Part shown: positions 26,201-33,736 of the stretch, piece by piece
Layout: the number at the start of each line of letters is the position of its first letter
Position numbering within the stretch: the first letter of the stretch is position 1
Assembly (NCBI GenBank): GCA_003151435.1
Contig: PLXP01000120.1
Span: 1 to 33,753, forward strand
Length of the DNA: 33,753 bases
Reading direction: 5' to 3'
DNA from: Acidobacteriaceae bacterium
GTDB taxonomy: Bacteria > Acidobacteriota > Terriglobia > Terriglobales > Acidobacteriaceae
Made by a program: the position numbers and the translations under genes
The notes under the pieces: model-generated
Told to the model about the DNA's origin: nothing
The model's database searches: none
The model's input: the letters and a program-made list of their open reading frames with translations, nothing else

Positions 26201-26573
26201 CCTTCTGGCTGGCCGCCTGACCAACTTCCAATCCGATTCCTTTTTGCAAATAGGTACTGAAGCCGGTCATTTCAACGGTCAACTGATACTCGCCAACCGG
26301 CAGGCTTGGAAACAGGTATTCCCCTGCTTGTCCCGATTTGACCTGCTGCTTATATCCAGTTCCGATCTGCTCGACGGTCACCGTTGCTCCGGGGATTGCT
26401 GCGCCGGACTTGTCCTGGACCGTCCCGCTTAGACGTGCTGTGGTGTACTGGCCAAATGCTGAAGGTGCACATAGAACGAGAACTAAGAAAGATAAGAGAA
26501 GCATTGCGGACGTGCATTGTGCACGGCTGAAGAGTCGACATCCTGCATTCGTGCCTTTATCTGCTGGATTCAT
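23214..26573 (-). CDS. Oar-like TonB-dependent outer-membrane receptor (receptor 2)
   Basis: An 1119-residue outer-membrane receptor of the same type as receptor 1 but of different sequence. A long N-terminus carries a signal segment (about 22-41, ending SAFGQ). The carboxypeptidase-regulatory-like fold lies at about 46-130 (RLSGTVQDKSGAAIPGATVT), the plug at about 140-270 (MPLNGREAQKLVFLVPGA, VNGGGSNGVYYLLDGVDYND, GVANVVTKSGTDQFHG), then the barrel to the terminal LKLSF. PLNGR and the YLLDGVDYN motif are typical for Acidobacteriota receptors. GGGAGGG lies 8 bases before the ATG at 26573. It is divergent from the second agaS, paralleling the alpha-galactosidase/agaS divergence. The cargo is probably an oligosaccharide, judged only by neighbours. 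Confidence 0.9.
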   Translation of the reverse strand: MNPADKGTNAGCRLFSRAQCTSAMLLLSFLVLVLCAPSAFGQYTTARLSGTVQDKSGAAIPGATVTVEQIGTGYKQQVKSGQAGEYLFPSLPVGEYQLTVEMTGFSTYLQKGIGLEVGQAASQKVTLAIGAVTQQITVEGSSNQVTTDDAAITQVIDEKSMESMPLNGREAQKLVFLVPGAVDVSGQNCGANCEGGVLPGEQYAKVNGGGSNGVYYLLDGVDYNDMYINTNLPFPNPDALQEFNVQTDNMSATYGNATGGVANVVTKSGTDQFHGDVFEYLRNYAMDAKNYFATSPNPLKQNQFGGTIGGPILKGKLFFFGSYQGTRQNTSDNGLSSQVPTQAERNGDFSALLPGTVLTNPDPTSPYQFDSNNVINPAAFDPTALYLLNHIPLPNDPADGPNYLKYNGAPSVQNTDEYLVKIDYNRGKHHISGHYFQLKYTVPIIVPPSSNILEGNGEDPQNQDLKNVSVVDIYTISSNALLNSYFGWTRKTGLTESPAPFNIAQAGANIAQPTNFPATLNVVVPGAFTVGDQPSPGTWNHSDISDREIATFVKGPNELQFGGEWEHIHLPMGNSYQADGNYNFGGNRSGDNLSDFLLGDVSSFTQAGGLYLDFTGNDWSFFVQDNWHATSRLTVNAGVRWDPFFPYTDSDGRVACFVPGAQSVRYPNAPQNLIFGGSHHDAGCPASSIYNNLSNIGPRVGFAYQLTADAKTSIRGGAGYYYQAPNGVAFEDVVGVPPFAPIVNITNTNFTNPYSAAGVANPFPASFGPINPGASVTFPQNIAFTQIFDRHFRLPQILTYNLTLEREFGSSWFLRAEYAGNHGAHLGGTGDQEAGLLQLNPSVYIPGQSTEDNIQSRLLYPNYGFIGSINSGVNSNYNAGQLELEKRFTYGLTFQTNFTWSRSLNNFGPNGQPGTFGIYGINTCACGRSLDYGPDAGDDNKVFRLSGNYALPRVPVKGVVDTAINGWNLSYISNWQTGFPFTAFAEDDNSFSAMGNDRPDITVANIAQTKLSSGRSHAELISEWFNTGDFVPNAVGTYGNIGKNSLRGPRLFTTDLALLKAGKAGERIRYEFRAEFYNAFNNVNFGNPDAGLQDGPGVFGAITSANDPRILQMALKLSF

Positions 26574-26641
26574 TTGTGCTGCCCTCCCTCAATTGAAATA
26601 CCTTGGCCAGCTGGAATGCTACGGCTGCTTTTTTGTGTAAG

Positions 26642-26682
26642 ACGACTCGCGTTTCACTCAGTTGTGAAACCCTTCGAGTCGT
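26642..26682 (-). promoter_or_regulatory. Strong hairpin at the 5' end of the receptor 2 leader
   Basis: ACGACTCG (26642-26649) pairs with CGAGTCGT (26675-26682), and inside it GTTTCAC (26651-26657) pairs with GTGAAAC (26664-26670). The predicted minus-strand transcription start is near 26682, so the hairpin would begin the mRNA, about 70 bases before the start codon. It could stabilise the message. On the plus strand a T-rich run follows it, but no plus-strand gene lies upstream to terminate. Confidence 0.55.
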
Positions 26683-26688
26683 GTCTGT

Positions 26689-26719
26689 TTTTTACGATTT
26701 ATCATTGCCATTGTCAAGC
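26689..26719 (-). promoter_or_regulatory. Candidate promoter of receptor 2
   Basis: On the minus strand TTGACA (26717-26712) is followed after 17 bases by TAAAAA (26694-26689). The -35 lies in GCTTGACAATG (26719-26709), identical over 11 bases to the receptor 1 promoter. Confidence 0.45.
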
Positions 26720-26924
26720 AAAAAGAGGAGCGAAGCCCTATAATTTGGGTTTTCTCTTAGGAGGCCGCATCAATTTGGTTTGAAATGCCCTGCAACTCTC
26801 ACGCGAAACAATGTTCCAAGACAAAGAGCGATATTCAGATAGCCATTGCCAAGTACCCTTCTCGACGCGTGGGTCATGCATTTATCGCCTCGACATTGGT
26901 TTCGAAGGCTACAAAATGAAAGTA

Positions 26925-26953
26925 TTGACGGTTGCGTAATGCGAATATATCCT
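26925..26953 (+). promoter_or_regulatory. sigma70-like promoter of the second agaS
   Basis: TTGACG (26925-26930) and TATCCT (26948-26953) are 17 bases apart. The -10 context ATATATCCTTACATA matches 13 of 15 bases of the first agaS promoter (ATATATTCTTACGTA). The leader would be about 80 bases. Confidence 0.5.
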
Positions 26954-27038
26954 TACATACGTCTTCGAATTAGGCAGATTCGCGAAATTTGCTTCGCCGA
27001 TGTTTTGAAGTTGCCCGACTGATGAACGGAGCTTCTGT

Positions 27039-28160
27039 ATGCCCCAAATTCCGAGCCTGTCCACAGAGACGAGCCGCCACGACGCCCCTTTACACACCCT
27101 CCAGGAGATTCTTCGGCAGCCTCTTCTTTGGCCGACCACCTTTGAACGGGTTCGTTCTGCATCAGACCGACTGCAACTACCGGCGAGGCTTCAAAACGCA
27201 CGTGTGGTGCTAGCTGGCGCTGGAACCTCGGCCTACGCAGCCAGCTCCGTGGCAACAGCGTGGCCCCGTGCCCGAGCTATTCCTACCACAGACCTCTTAA
27301 TAGATACGGAACGGTATTTGAGAGATGTTGGCGCCGTCATCTCCCTGGCGCGATCGGGCGATAGTCCAGAGAGCCCAGCGGTGGTCGAGCGTATTCGTAG
27401 TCTCCGACCGGATATTCTGCAATTCGCAATCGTCTGCGATGAAAAGGGCGCATTGTCTGACTCGAGTCTTGACGGGCTCATCGTTCTTGATCCGCGCACC
27501 AATGACAAGAGCCTTGTCATGACAAGTGCATTCTCCAATTTGGTACTAGCCGGCCTCGTCTTGGCCCAGCCGGATGCAGCGGCGTCCTCGGTCGATGATT
27601 TCAGCAAACGCGCGGATGAATTGCTCCCTGACATCGATCGTGCATGCCAGCAAGTATCGGCTCGCGTTCGGGACCGAATCGTCGTTCTGTCCTCGTCTCC
27701 GTTGCATGGCTGGGCGCGCGAAGCGGGACTCAAGACGTTGGAAATGACGGCTGGCCGCTTCCCAGTTATGACCGAGACCTATCTGGGGCTTCGGCACGGT
27801 CCTATGTCTTTTGTCGAAGCCGATACGCTTGTGCTGTGCTTATTATCCAGCGATCGGGTGCGCCGCCGATACGAGATAGATCTGATCCATGAGCTTCGCG
27901 CGAAAAAGATCGGATACATAGTTGGCATCGTTGACCCGGCCGAGTCATTCGGTTTCTTCGACAGCGTCATCCCCGCCGTAGCTCCTCAGGAAGATGATGC
28001 TCTTCGCACGCCCTACGAGATCATCGGGCCCCAGTTGCTCGGTTATCACTTGAGTTTGCGCATCGGATTGAATCCCGATAACCCCAGCCCGGACGGTGTC
28101 ATCAATCGGGTGGTTCAGGGCGTCACGATCCATCGGGACGGTTCCTACGATCGGGTGTGA
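27039..28160 (+). CDS. agaS: AgaS-type SIS-domain galactosamine-6-phosphate deaminase/isomerase (copy 2)
   Basis: A 373-residue double-SIS cytoplasmic protein, a close paralogue of the copy at 8025-9155. Shared landmarks include GAGTSAYAAS, SLARSGDSPES, IVLDPRTND, VLSSSPLHGW and ETYLGLRHGPMSF; the C-terminal GLNPDNPSPDGVINRVV is identical in both. Differences are concentrated in the N-terminal 20 residues and at the region around 180-200. GGAG stands about 7 bases before the ATG. It is followed by a NagB-type deaminase instead of a kinase, so the copies may serve different branches or conditions. The family reaction is galactosamine-6-phosphate to tagatose-6-phosphate plus ammonia. Confidence 0.9.
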   Translation: MPQIPSLSTETSRHDAPLHTLQEILRQPLLWPTTFERVRSASDRLQLPARLQNARVVLAGAGTSAYAASSVATAWPRARAIPTTDLLIDTERYLRDVGAVISLARSGDSPESPAVVERIRSLRPDILQFAIVCDEKGALSDSSLDGLIVLDPRTNDKSLVMTSAFSNLVLAGLVLAQPDAAASSVDDFSKRADELLPDIDRACQQVSARVRDRIVVLSSSPLHGWAREAGLKTLEMTAGRFPVMTETYLGLRHGPMSFVEADTLVLCLLSSDRVRRRYEIDLIHELRAKKIGYIVGIVDPAESFGFFDSVIPAVAPQEDDALRTPYEIIGPQLLGYHLSLRIGLNPDNPSPDGVINRVVQGVTIHRDGSYDRV

Positions 28161-28192
28161 TCATTATCGCGCCGAATAACAAGGAGTCAAGA

Positions 28193-28993
28193 TTGACTGA
28201 AACAAATGCGCAGGCAAAGTATTACCGGATTGGTACCATGAAGGTAGAAGTTCATCCAAGCGTTCAAGCAGCCGGTGCGGCCGCTGCGCGCGCTGCCGGC
28301 AAAGCACTGCTCGAGTTATCTCAAGCTCATGATGCAGTTGGAGTGATCTTCGCCACGGGGGCCTCGCAGTTTGAGACTCTTAACGAGCTTACTCGTATTC
28401 CAAATTTGCCCTGGGGCCAGGTTCTCGGCTTTCATATGGATGAATATGTCGATATAGCTGCAGACCATCCAGCCTCATTCCGCCGCTATCTGCGCGAGAG
28501 ACTATCGGGCAGGGTGCGCATGAAGCAGTTTTTCGAGATTGATGGAAGTGCGACTGTTCCAGAAAAGACGAGCAGCGATTATGCAGCCAGGCTTCGCTCC
28601 GCCAGCCCACAACTTTGTTTCCTGGGTATAGGAGAAAACGGCCACCTGGCTTTCAATGATCCTCCTGTGGCAGACTTCGCAGATCCGCTGGATGCAAAGA
28701 TTGTGCAACTGGATGCTGAATGTCGCCGGCAGCAAGTGGCTGAGGGGTGGTTCGATAGCGTTGATCAGGTCCCTGAACGTGCCATCACGCTTACTATCCC
28801 CGCCCTGTTCCGCGTCCCAACGCTGATCGTGTCCGTGCCGGGCAGCCGTAAAGCGAGAATTGTTCGACGCGCCTTTGAAGAGCCTATTTCAACAAGCTGT
28901 CCCGCAACCATGCTCCGCACACATCCAAATGCAACCGTCTATTTGGATGCGGAGTCGGCAAGTGAACTAGACGGAGTGCTGCTCTCCCAGTGA
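28193..28993 (+). CDS. nagB: NagB-family glucosamine/galactosamine-6-phosphate deaminase
   Basis: A 266-residue cytoplasmic deaminase/isomerase of the NagB family, exactly the length of E. coli NagB, which converts glucosamine-6-phosphate to fructose-6-phosphate and ammonia. Motifs: FATGASQFETLNEL (about 53-66, phosphate binding), GFHMDEYV (79-86, catalytic Asp83 region) and LGIGENGHLAFNDP (144-157, with ring-opening His151). Relative to the E. coli GNDGHIAFNEP segment the Asp is Asn, as in Bacillus NagB, and the Glu is Asp156, a conservative change at a catalytic position. I choose TTG 28193 because AAGGAG lies 6 bases before it; the GTG at 28157 overlaps the agaS stop but has a poor binding site. 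Coupled to the second agaS. Galactosamine-6-phosphate is an alternative substrate. Confidence 0.87.
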   Translation: MTETNAQAKYYRIGTMKVEVHPSVQAAGAAAARAAGKALLELSQAHDAVGVIFATGASQFETLNELTRIPNLPWGQVLGFHMDEYVDIAADHPASFRRYLRERLSGRVRMKQFFEIDGSATVPEKTSSDYAARLRSASPQLCFLGIGENGHLAFNDPPVADFADPLDAKIVQLDAECRRQQVAEGWFDSVDQVPERAITLTIPALFRVPTLIVSVPGSRKARIVRRAFEEPISTSCPATMLRTHPNATVYLDAESASELDGVLLSQ

Positions 28994-29106
28994 GAAGACT
29001 TTCGGTGAACTCTCCATTGGAAGCACTGCAATCGAATTGAACGGTCTTTCTTGCTCGTTGAACTTCGAGCCCAAAACCAGAAGCCGCATTCCAGGAGCCG
29101 ATTGCA

Positions 29107-30549
29107 ATGATTGAAAATGCAGAAAACGAAATCGACCGCCGGACATTTGTAAAGCAAGCTGGAGGCGCGATGCTGGCGGCTGGCATGACTGCCAAATCGT
29201 ATGCGCGCATCCTCGGAGCGAACGACCGCATTCGCCTGGGTCAGCTCGGCTGTGGAGACCGCAGTCAAGGACATGTGCACATGGTGACGCTCGCCTCCAA
29301 GAAGATGCCGGTAGAAATGGTTGCGGTCTGCGATCTCTGGAGCCTGGCACGAGAGCATCGGGCTGCTCAGGTAAAGCGGTCTTTCAGTCTTGAGCCGCAG
29401 AGCTTCAAGTACTCCGAAGAAATGTTGGCCATGAAGGATCTCGACGGCGTAATGATTGCAACGGGCGACTTCCAGCACGCCAAGCTTTGCGCCGAGGTGG
29501 TAAGGGCCGGAAAGGATTGCTATGTGGAGAAACCCTTTGCCAACGTGCTCTCCGAGGCCATTGAAACGCGCGACCTTGTCAAACAATCCAAACAGATTGT
29601 CCAGATGGGAACACAACACCGCAGCCAACCATATTCGCTTGCGGTGAGAGACATCATTCGTTCGGGGCGAATCGGCGACATCGTCCATATCGAGCAGGAA
29701 TGGAATGTCAATGAAGAGCGTTGGAGATTCACGCCGAATGACACCGGCTATAACAAGGAAATGCTGATGGACGTCAACATGGAGTGGAAGCAGTGGCTGT
29801 ATGGCCGCACATCGCAACTAAAAGAAGAGGACACAGATTGGAAGCGGTGGCTGCTGGGGAGACCAGATCGTCCGTTCGACCCTCATGTGTATCTCGAGTT
29901 CAGACTATATAAGGACTTTTCGTCTGGACTCTTCGATCAGTGGCTCAGCCATGGCTGCGACCTTGTGCACCTTTGGACCGGGGAGACTTATCCTGAAAGC
30001 GTTGTAGCCAACGGTGGAATCTTTGCCTGGAAGGATGGGCGAGAGAATCCTGATACATGCGTCGCTGCAGTTGTTTATCCGAAGGGCTTTCTCTACACCT
30101 ATAAGACGACATTTGGAAACAGCTATCGTGGGTTTTCGAGGATACAAGGTCGTGACGGCACCATCGAGAATCGCGGCGGTGAGGGTGCTTCCCTCTTCTC
30201 GGTCACGCGCGAAGGTGGCAGGGAGGAATTCGATCCGTTCGATAGTGGACCGGTCTACACAAAACTCCCCCTCGTTGGGCCCGCAAAAGACGCCGAGGAA
30301 ATTATCCATGTTCATGGAGCCCTGCCGCCCAACTCTCTCGGCCCGGACGATGACGACGTGGACCACCTTGTGAACTGGCTTCAGTCAATGCAATCCCGCA
30401 ACCAGCCAAATGCCACAGTTGACCATGGATTCTCGCATTCACTTGTTTGCATCATGGCAACACAGTCGTACTGGACTGGCAGGAAGCAGTATTGGGATCA
30501 ACGGAAACAAGAGATCGTCGATCATCCAATCGCGGATCGCGGCCTCTGA
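29107..30549 (+). CDS. Tat-exported Gfo/Idh/MocA-family oxidoreductase
   Basis: A 480-residue NAD(P)-dependent oxidoreductase. It has a twin-arginine signal (RRTFVKQAGGAML, residues 11-23), then a Rossmann fold with LGQLGCGDRSQG (about 44-55), VAVCDLW, and the family EKP motif (141-143) with the catalytic lysine. The C-terminal alpha/beta domain holds EEDTDWKRWLLGRPDRPFDP and SSGLFDQWLSHGCDLVHLW, whose histidine and aspartate are usual in the substrate site. Members oxidise or epimerise sugars and cyclitols in the periplasm of this phylum. I do not see the landmarks I would expect of GH109 alpha-N-acetylgalactosaminidases, so that annotation is not supported. AGGAG lies 9 bases before the ATG. 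It follows the NagB-like gene by 113 bases and precedes a decayed sugar permease gene. Confidence 0.85.
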   Translation: MIENAENEIDRRTFVKQAGGAMLAAGMTAKSYARILGANDRIRLGQLGCGDRSQGHVHMVTLASKKMPVEMVAVCDLWSLAREHRAAQVKRSFSLEPQSFKYSEEMLAMKDLDGVMIATGDFQHAKLCAEVVRAGKDCYVEKPFANVLSEAIETRDLVKQSKQIVQMGTQHRSQPYSLAVRDIIRSGRIGDIVHIEQEWNVNEERWRFTPNDTGYNKEMLMDVNMEWKQWLYGRTSQLKEEDTDWKRWLLGRPDRPFDPHVYLEFRLYKDFSSGLFDQWLSHGCDLVHLWTGETYPESVVANGGIFAWKDGRENPDTCVAAVVYPKGFLYTYKTTFGNSYRGFSRIQGRDGTIENRGGEGASLFSVTREGGREEFDPFDSGPVYTKLPLVGPAKDAEEIIHVHGALPPNSLGPDDDDVDHLVNWLQSMQSRNQPNATVDHGFSHSLVCIMATQSYWTGRKQYWDQRKQEIVDHPIADRGL

Positions 30550-30611
30550 ACAAGAGTGCGGAACCTTCCCAGTAGCTTTGTTGAGCGAGTTATACGACTA
30601 AGGGAGATGCG

Positions 30612-31936
30612 ATGAATCCAGAAAACGTAGCTCCGCAGATAGATTCATCACATAAGTCTGGCAGTAAAGATCGGGTGCGATGGTGGATTGTTTGGACGCT
30701 GTTCTTTTCCACGGTCACAAACTACATCAGCCGCCAGACCTTCTCCGTGTTAGCTCCTTTGATTACCGCGCAGTATCATCTGTCGCACACAGACCTGGCC
30801 AGACTTCTCGGTGCCTTTCAAATATCGTATGCCGCAACATGGCTTCTCGGCGGTATCTTTCTTGACGCTATAGGGACCCGCATCGGGCTTGCTCTTGCAG
30901 TGGTGTTCTGGTCCGTCATCAACATCCTAACTGGCTTCGCAACATCCGTTTTCGGCTTCGCGTCCTTTCGATTTCTGCTGGGAATCGGAGAAGGATTCAA
31001 TTAGCCAGGAGCCAGCAAAACGGTCGCCGAGTGGTTTCCCAGCCAGGAACGGAGTTTGGCTGTTGCTATTTTCGATAGCGGATCGAGTGTGGGCGGAGCC
31101 GTTGCGGCGCTGGTCATTCCCCTGATCGCATTGGCCTTTGGTTGGCGCTCCGCATTTTCCTTTCAGGCCTTCTCGGGTTTGTCTGGCTGCTGGTATGGCT
31201 ACGCGTCTATCATCCGCTGGATCGCCATCCGCGAGTTACTCCAATAGAAGTCCCACTTATCCGCGCTGGCCAGGATGTACCTCCAATCTCTGTGGAGCGC
31301 GGTGTACAGCGGTGGCTTAAATTAGCCCGCAATCGAAACGTATGGGGTATCGTTCTCGGGCGCGCACTCACTGATCCAATTTGGTGGTTTTATGTTTTCT
31401 GGCTTCCCCAGTATCTAAGTGATGCGCGCGGGTTCAGCCTGCAGCGAATTGCTCTCTTTGCCTGGATGCCGTTTATCGCTGCGGATACTGGTAACTTCAC
31501 TGGCGGCTGGATTTCAGGCTTATGCATTCGCCGCAGTCTTTCTGTACTGCGTGCCCGCACTTGAGTTTGCGTCTTCAGTTGCCTGCCGATACTGGCGGGA
31601 ATTCCTGCCGCGACCGTGCACAGTGTCTATGTTGCCTTGGGGTTGATCTGTTTCGCCTTATGGGGCTATGCGTGCTGGTCCACCATGGGCCTGACTCTAC
31701 CCTCTGACCTGTTTCCGCAGGACGTGGTGGCCACCGTAACAGGACTCAGCGGACTGGCGGCAGGCCTGGTCGGTACACTCTTCACGGTCGTCGTGGGGAT
31801 TCTTGTTGATCGCTTCTCCTACAAACCGGCGTTTCTGATTGCAGGTTTGATGCCTCTATTCGCCACTGCATTTCTTATATTGTTGGTACGCGCTCCAGCC
31901 AACTCTTCGGGATCGGTCGTGACGGAAGTGAGATGA
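30612..31936 (+). pseudogene. Decayed MFS permease (anion:cation symporter / hexuronate-transporter type)
   Basis: Three lesions break what was a permease of about 440 residues. It starts at ATG 30612 (GGGAGATGCG upstream). Frame 1 runs through TNYISRQTFSVLAPL and the family motif GIGEGFN to TAG at 31002-31004, where homologues have Trp (GEGFNWPGASK), so TGG became TAG. The same frame continues with PGASKTVAEWFP until a one-base deletion near 31155-31159; the expected GLLGFVWLLVW then appears in the next frame. That frame runs to TGA at 31562-31564, beyond which VALGLICFALWGYACW and the C-terminal helices continue to 31936. The ancestral substrate was probably a hexuronate or related sugar acid, by family resemblance. 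It follows the Gfo/Idh/MocA gene on the same strand by 62 bases. Confidence 0.85.
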
Positions 31937-32101
31937 TTCCGTTGCCGACATCGGGTTTAGAGTGTCGGTTATCCGGGCTCAGATCCTTCCGGAAGTCGAA
32001 AGGCATCCCCCTGATAACTAACATCCGTCGCACTAACTCACTTACAACGCTATGTTCAACCAAAGCCTGTTCAAACCAGATCGTCCATCGGGGATGAAAT
32101 T

Positions 32102-33736
32102 ATGAAACGCCGCAATCCGACTAACATGGGCCATGTCATTCAAACCGCGCTTAGCTTCGTTTGGATTCTCTCTCCACTTACCGTTTCCGCCCAGGTCGAC
32201 GTACTCACACACCATAACAACCGGGAGCGCACGGGAGTGAACTTACAGGAAACCGCCCTGACACCCGCTAATGTCAATACAAGGCAGTTTGGCATGCTCT
32301 TCAAACGGGTGGTCGACGACCAGTTATATTCACAACCGTTGCTGGTGACCAGCGTCACAATATCGGGCGGTTGGCACGACGTCGTATATGTGACCACGGT
32401 CAACAATAGCGTGTATGCGTTCGATGCGAACGATGCCGGCGCGAGCGCTCCCTTCTGGCATGTCAACTTTGGAACGCCCGCCAGCCTTAAGGATGCGGAC
32501 TTTGGCTGCACTGACATCAACGGCAACATGGGCATCATTGAAACGCCAGTAGTTAATGCTGCGAAGACCACGCTATATGTAGTTGCGCTGACCAAAGCGG
32601 GTGGCCGGTTCACACAACGCCTCCACGCCCTGGACCTTGCCACGGGAACGGATCTTCCCAATAGTCCCGCGACTATCGAAGCTCCCGGCTTTGGTCCGCT
32701 CATGCAAAATCAGCGTCCGGGATTGTTCCTTTCCGGGGGGAATGTCTTTATCGGCTATGCTTCGCACTGCGACAAGGACCCATATCATGGATTTCTGCTG
32801 GGCTACGATGCTGCTTCACTCAAGCAGGTTGGCTTCTTCAATACTTCGCCCGGAGGAGAAGAAGCAAGTATCTGGCAGTCTGGCCAGCCGCCGGCCGTCG
32901 ATGACAAAGGGAATATCTATCTCATTACAGGAAACGGTAGTTGTAACGGCACAACCCAGTTCAGCGAGAGCTTTATTAAGCTCGACTCCCACATGCATCT
33001 TGTGGATTGGTTTACGCCCACAAACCATTTCAAGTTAGATAAGGAAGACAACGACCTTAACTCTTCTGGAGCCGTCCTGATCCCAGGGACGCACCTGGTA
33101 ATTGGTGGGGGCAAGGAGGGCGTGCTGTACATCATCGATACGGACCATTTTGGCCATTTGGGCGACGGGCACGCCGTGCAACATTTTCCAGCGACCAGTT
33201 CTCATCTTCATAGCATGGTCTATTGGAAGAGCGCCAAGAACGGCAATCTCCTTTATCTCTGGGGCCAGCGGGACAGGGTTCGCGCTTACCGGTTCAACAG
33301 CAGCAAGTTCGACGAGACTCCGTTCATGATGCGACCGGACGGTAACGATGGGCATCCCGGAGCAATGCTTTCATTATCTGCAAACGGGGACAACGATGGA
33401 ATACTGTGGGCTGCAATCCATGCCACGGGTGATTCATGGAACGAATCGCGCCCTGGCATTCTGCGCGCTTACGAAGCAGACGATATCAACCACAAACTTT
33501 GGAATTCGCTGCAAAATTTGGGACGCGATGACTGCAAAAACTACTCACAAATGGCTCCTCCCACGGTGGCAAATGGAAGAGTATATCTGGCCAGTTTCGG
33601 AACCGAGAATGTTGGGACTGGCCAGATGTGTGTATACGGCTTGCTACCTGCCGGCCCTCCGCCGGATGCGCCCGCAAATGTCCATGCCTCGGCCCATGGC
33701 CGGTTCGTCAACTTGACGTGGAGCCCTGCGCCCTAG
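32102..33736 (+). CDS. Secreted PQQ-like beta-propeller protein with fibronectin III stub
   Basis: A 544-residue exported protein. A signal peptide spans about residues 1-30, ending TVSAQ. The body is a repeat protein of PQQ-like/pyrrolo-quinoline quinone beta-propeller type: repeated blade-like strands such as DVVYVTTVNNSVYAFDAND, RLHALDLATG, GNIYLITGNG, GVLYIIDTDH and GRVYLASFG. I see no cofactor or catalytic signature, so it may be a surface binding or scaffold protein. The end, DAPANVHASAHGRFVNLTWSPAP then TAG, has the first strands of a fibronectin III domain but stops after about 25 residues instead of about 90. No relation to galactose metabolism is visible. GGGGATG lies shortly before the ATG. 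The protein may be shortened by a recent stop; the DNA after 33736 is too short to tell. Confidence 0.75.
   Translation: MKRRNPTNMGHVIQTALSFVWILSPLTVSAQVDVLTHHNNRERTGVNLQETALTPANVNTRQFGMLFKRVVDDQLYSQPLLVTSVTISGGWHDVVYVTTVNNSVYAFDANDAGASAPFWHVNFGTPASLKDADFGCTDINGNMGIIETPVVNAAKTTLYVVALTKAGGRFTQRLHALDLATGTDLPNSPATIEAPGFGPLMQNQRPGLFLSGGNVFIGYASHCDKDPYHGFLLGYDAASLKQVGFFNTSPGGEEASIWQSGQPPAVDDKGNIYLITGNGSCNGTTQFSESFIKLDSHMHLVDWFTPTNHFKLDKEDNDLNSSGAVLIPGTHLVIGGGKEGVLYIIDTDHFGHLGDGHAVQHFPATSSHLHSMVYWKSAKNGNLLYLWGQRDRVRAYRFNSSKFDETPFMMRPDGNDGHPGAMLSLSANGDNDGILWAAIHATGDSWNESRPGILRAYEADDINHKLWNSLQNLGRDDCKNYSQMAPPTVANGRVYLASFGTENVGTGQMCVYGLLPAGPPPDAPANVHASAHGRFVNLTWSPAP

Larger units (their letters stand above)
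26574..27038. other. Divergent intergenic region between receptor 2 and the second agaS
   Basis: These 465 bases hold no supported gene. They contain the receptor 2 leader hairpin and promoter (26642-26719), a GGTTTCGAA word (26898-26906), the agaS promoter (26925-26953) and its leader with GGAG (27025-27028 area). The stretch from about 26720 to 26890 is unexplained. Confidence 0.55.

Noticed and set aside
26642..26700. Plus-strand intrinsic terminator at the receptor 2 hairpin
   Set aside because: A T-rich run does follow the stem on the plus strand, but no plus-strand gene precedes it; a 5' leader hairpin of the minus-strand receptor fits better.
28939..29817. 292-codon minus-strand open frame
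   Set aside because: It is antisense to the Gfo/Idh/MocA gene, whose sequence shows clear family motifs; the reverse translation shows none.
29107..30549. GH109 alpha-N-acetylgalactosaminidase for the Gfo/Idh/MocA protein
   Set aside because: This idea fits the GalNAc theme, but I do not recognise GH109-specific active-site landmarks in the sequence; the general oxidoreductase call is safer.
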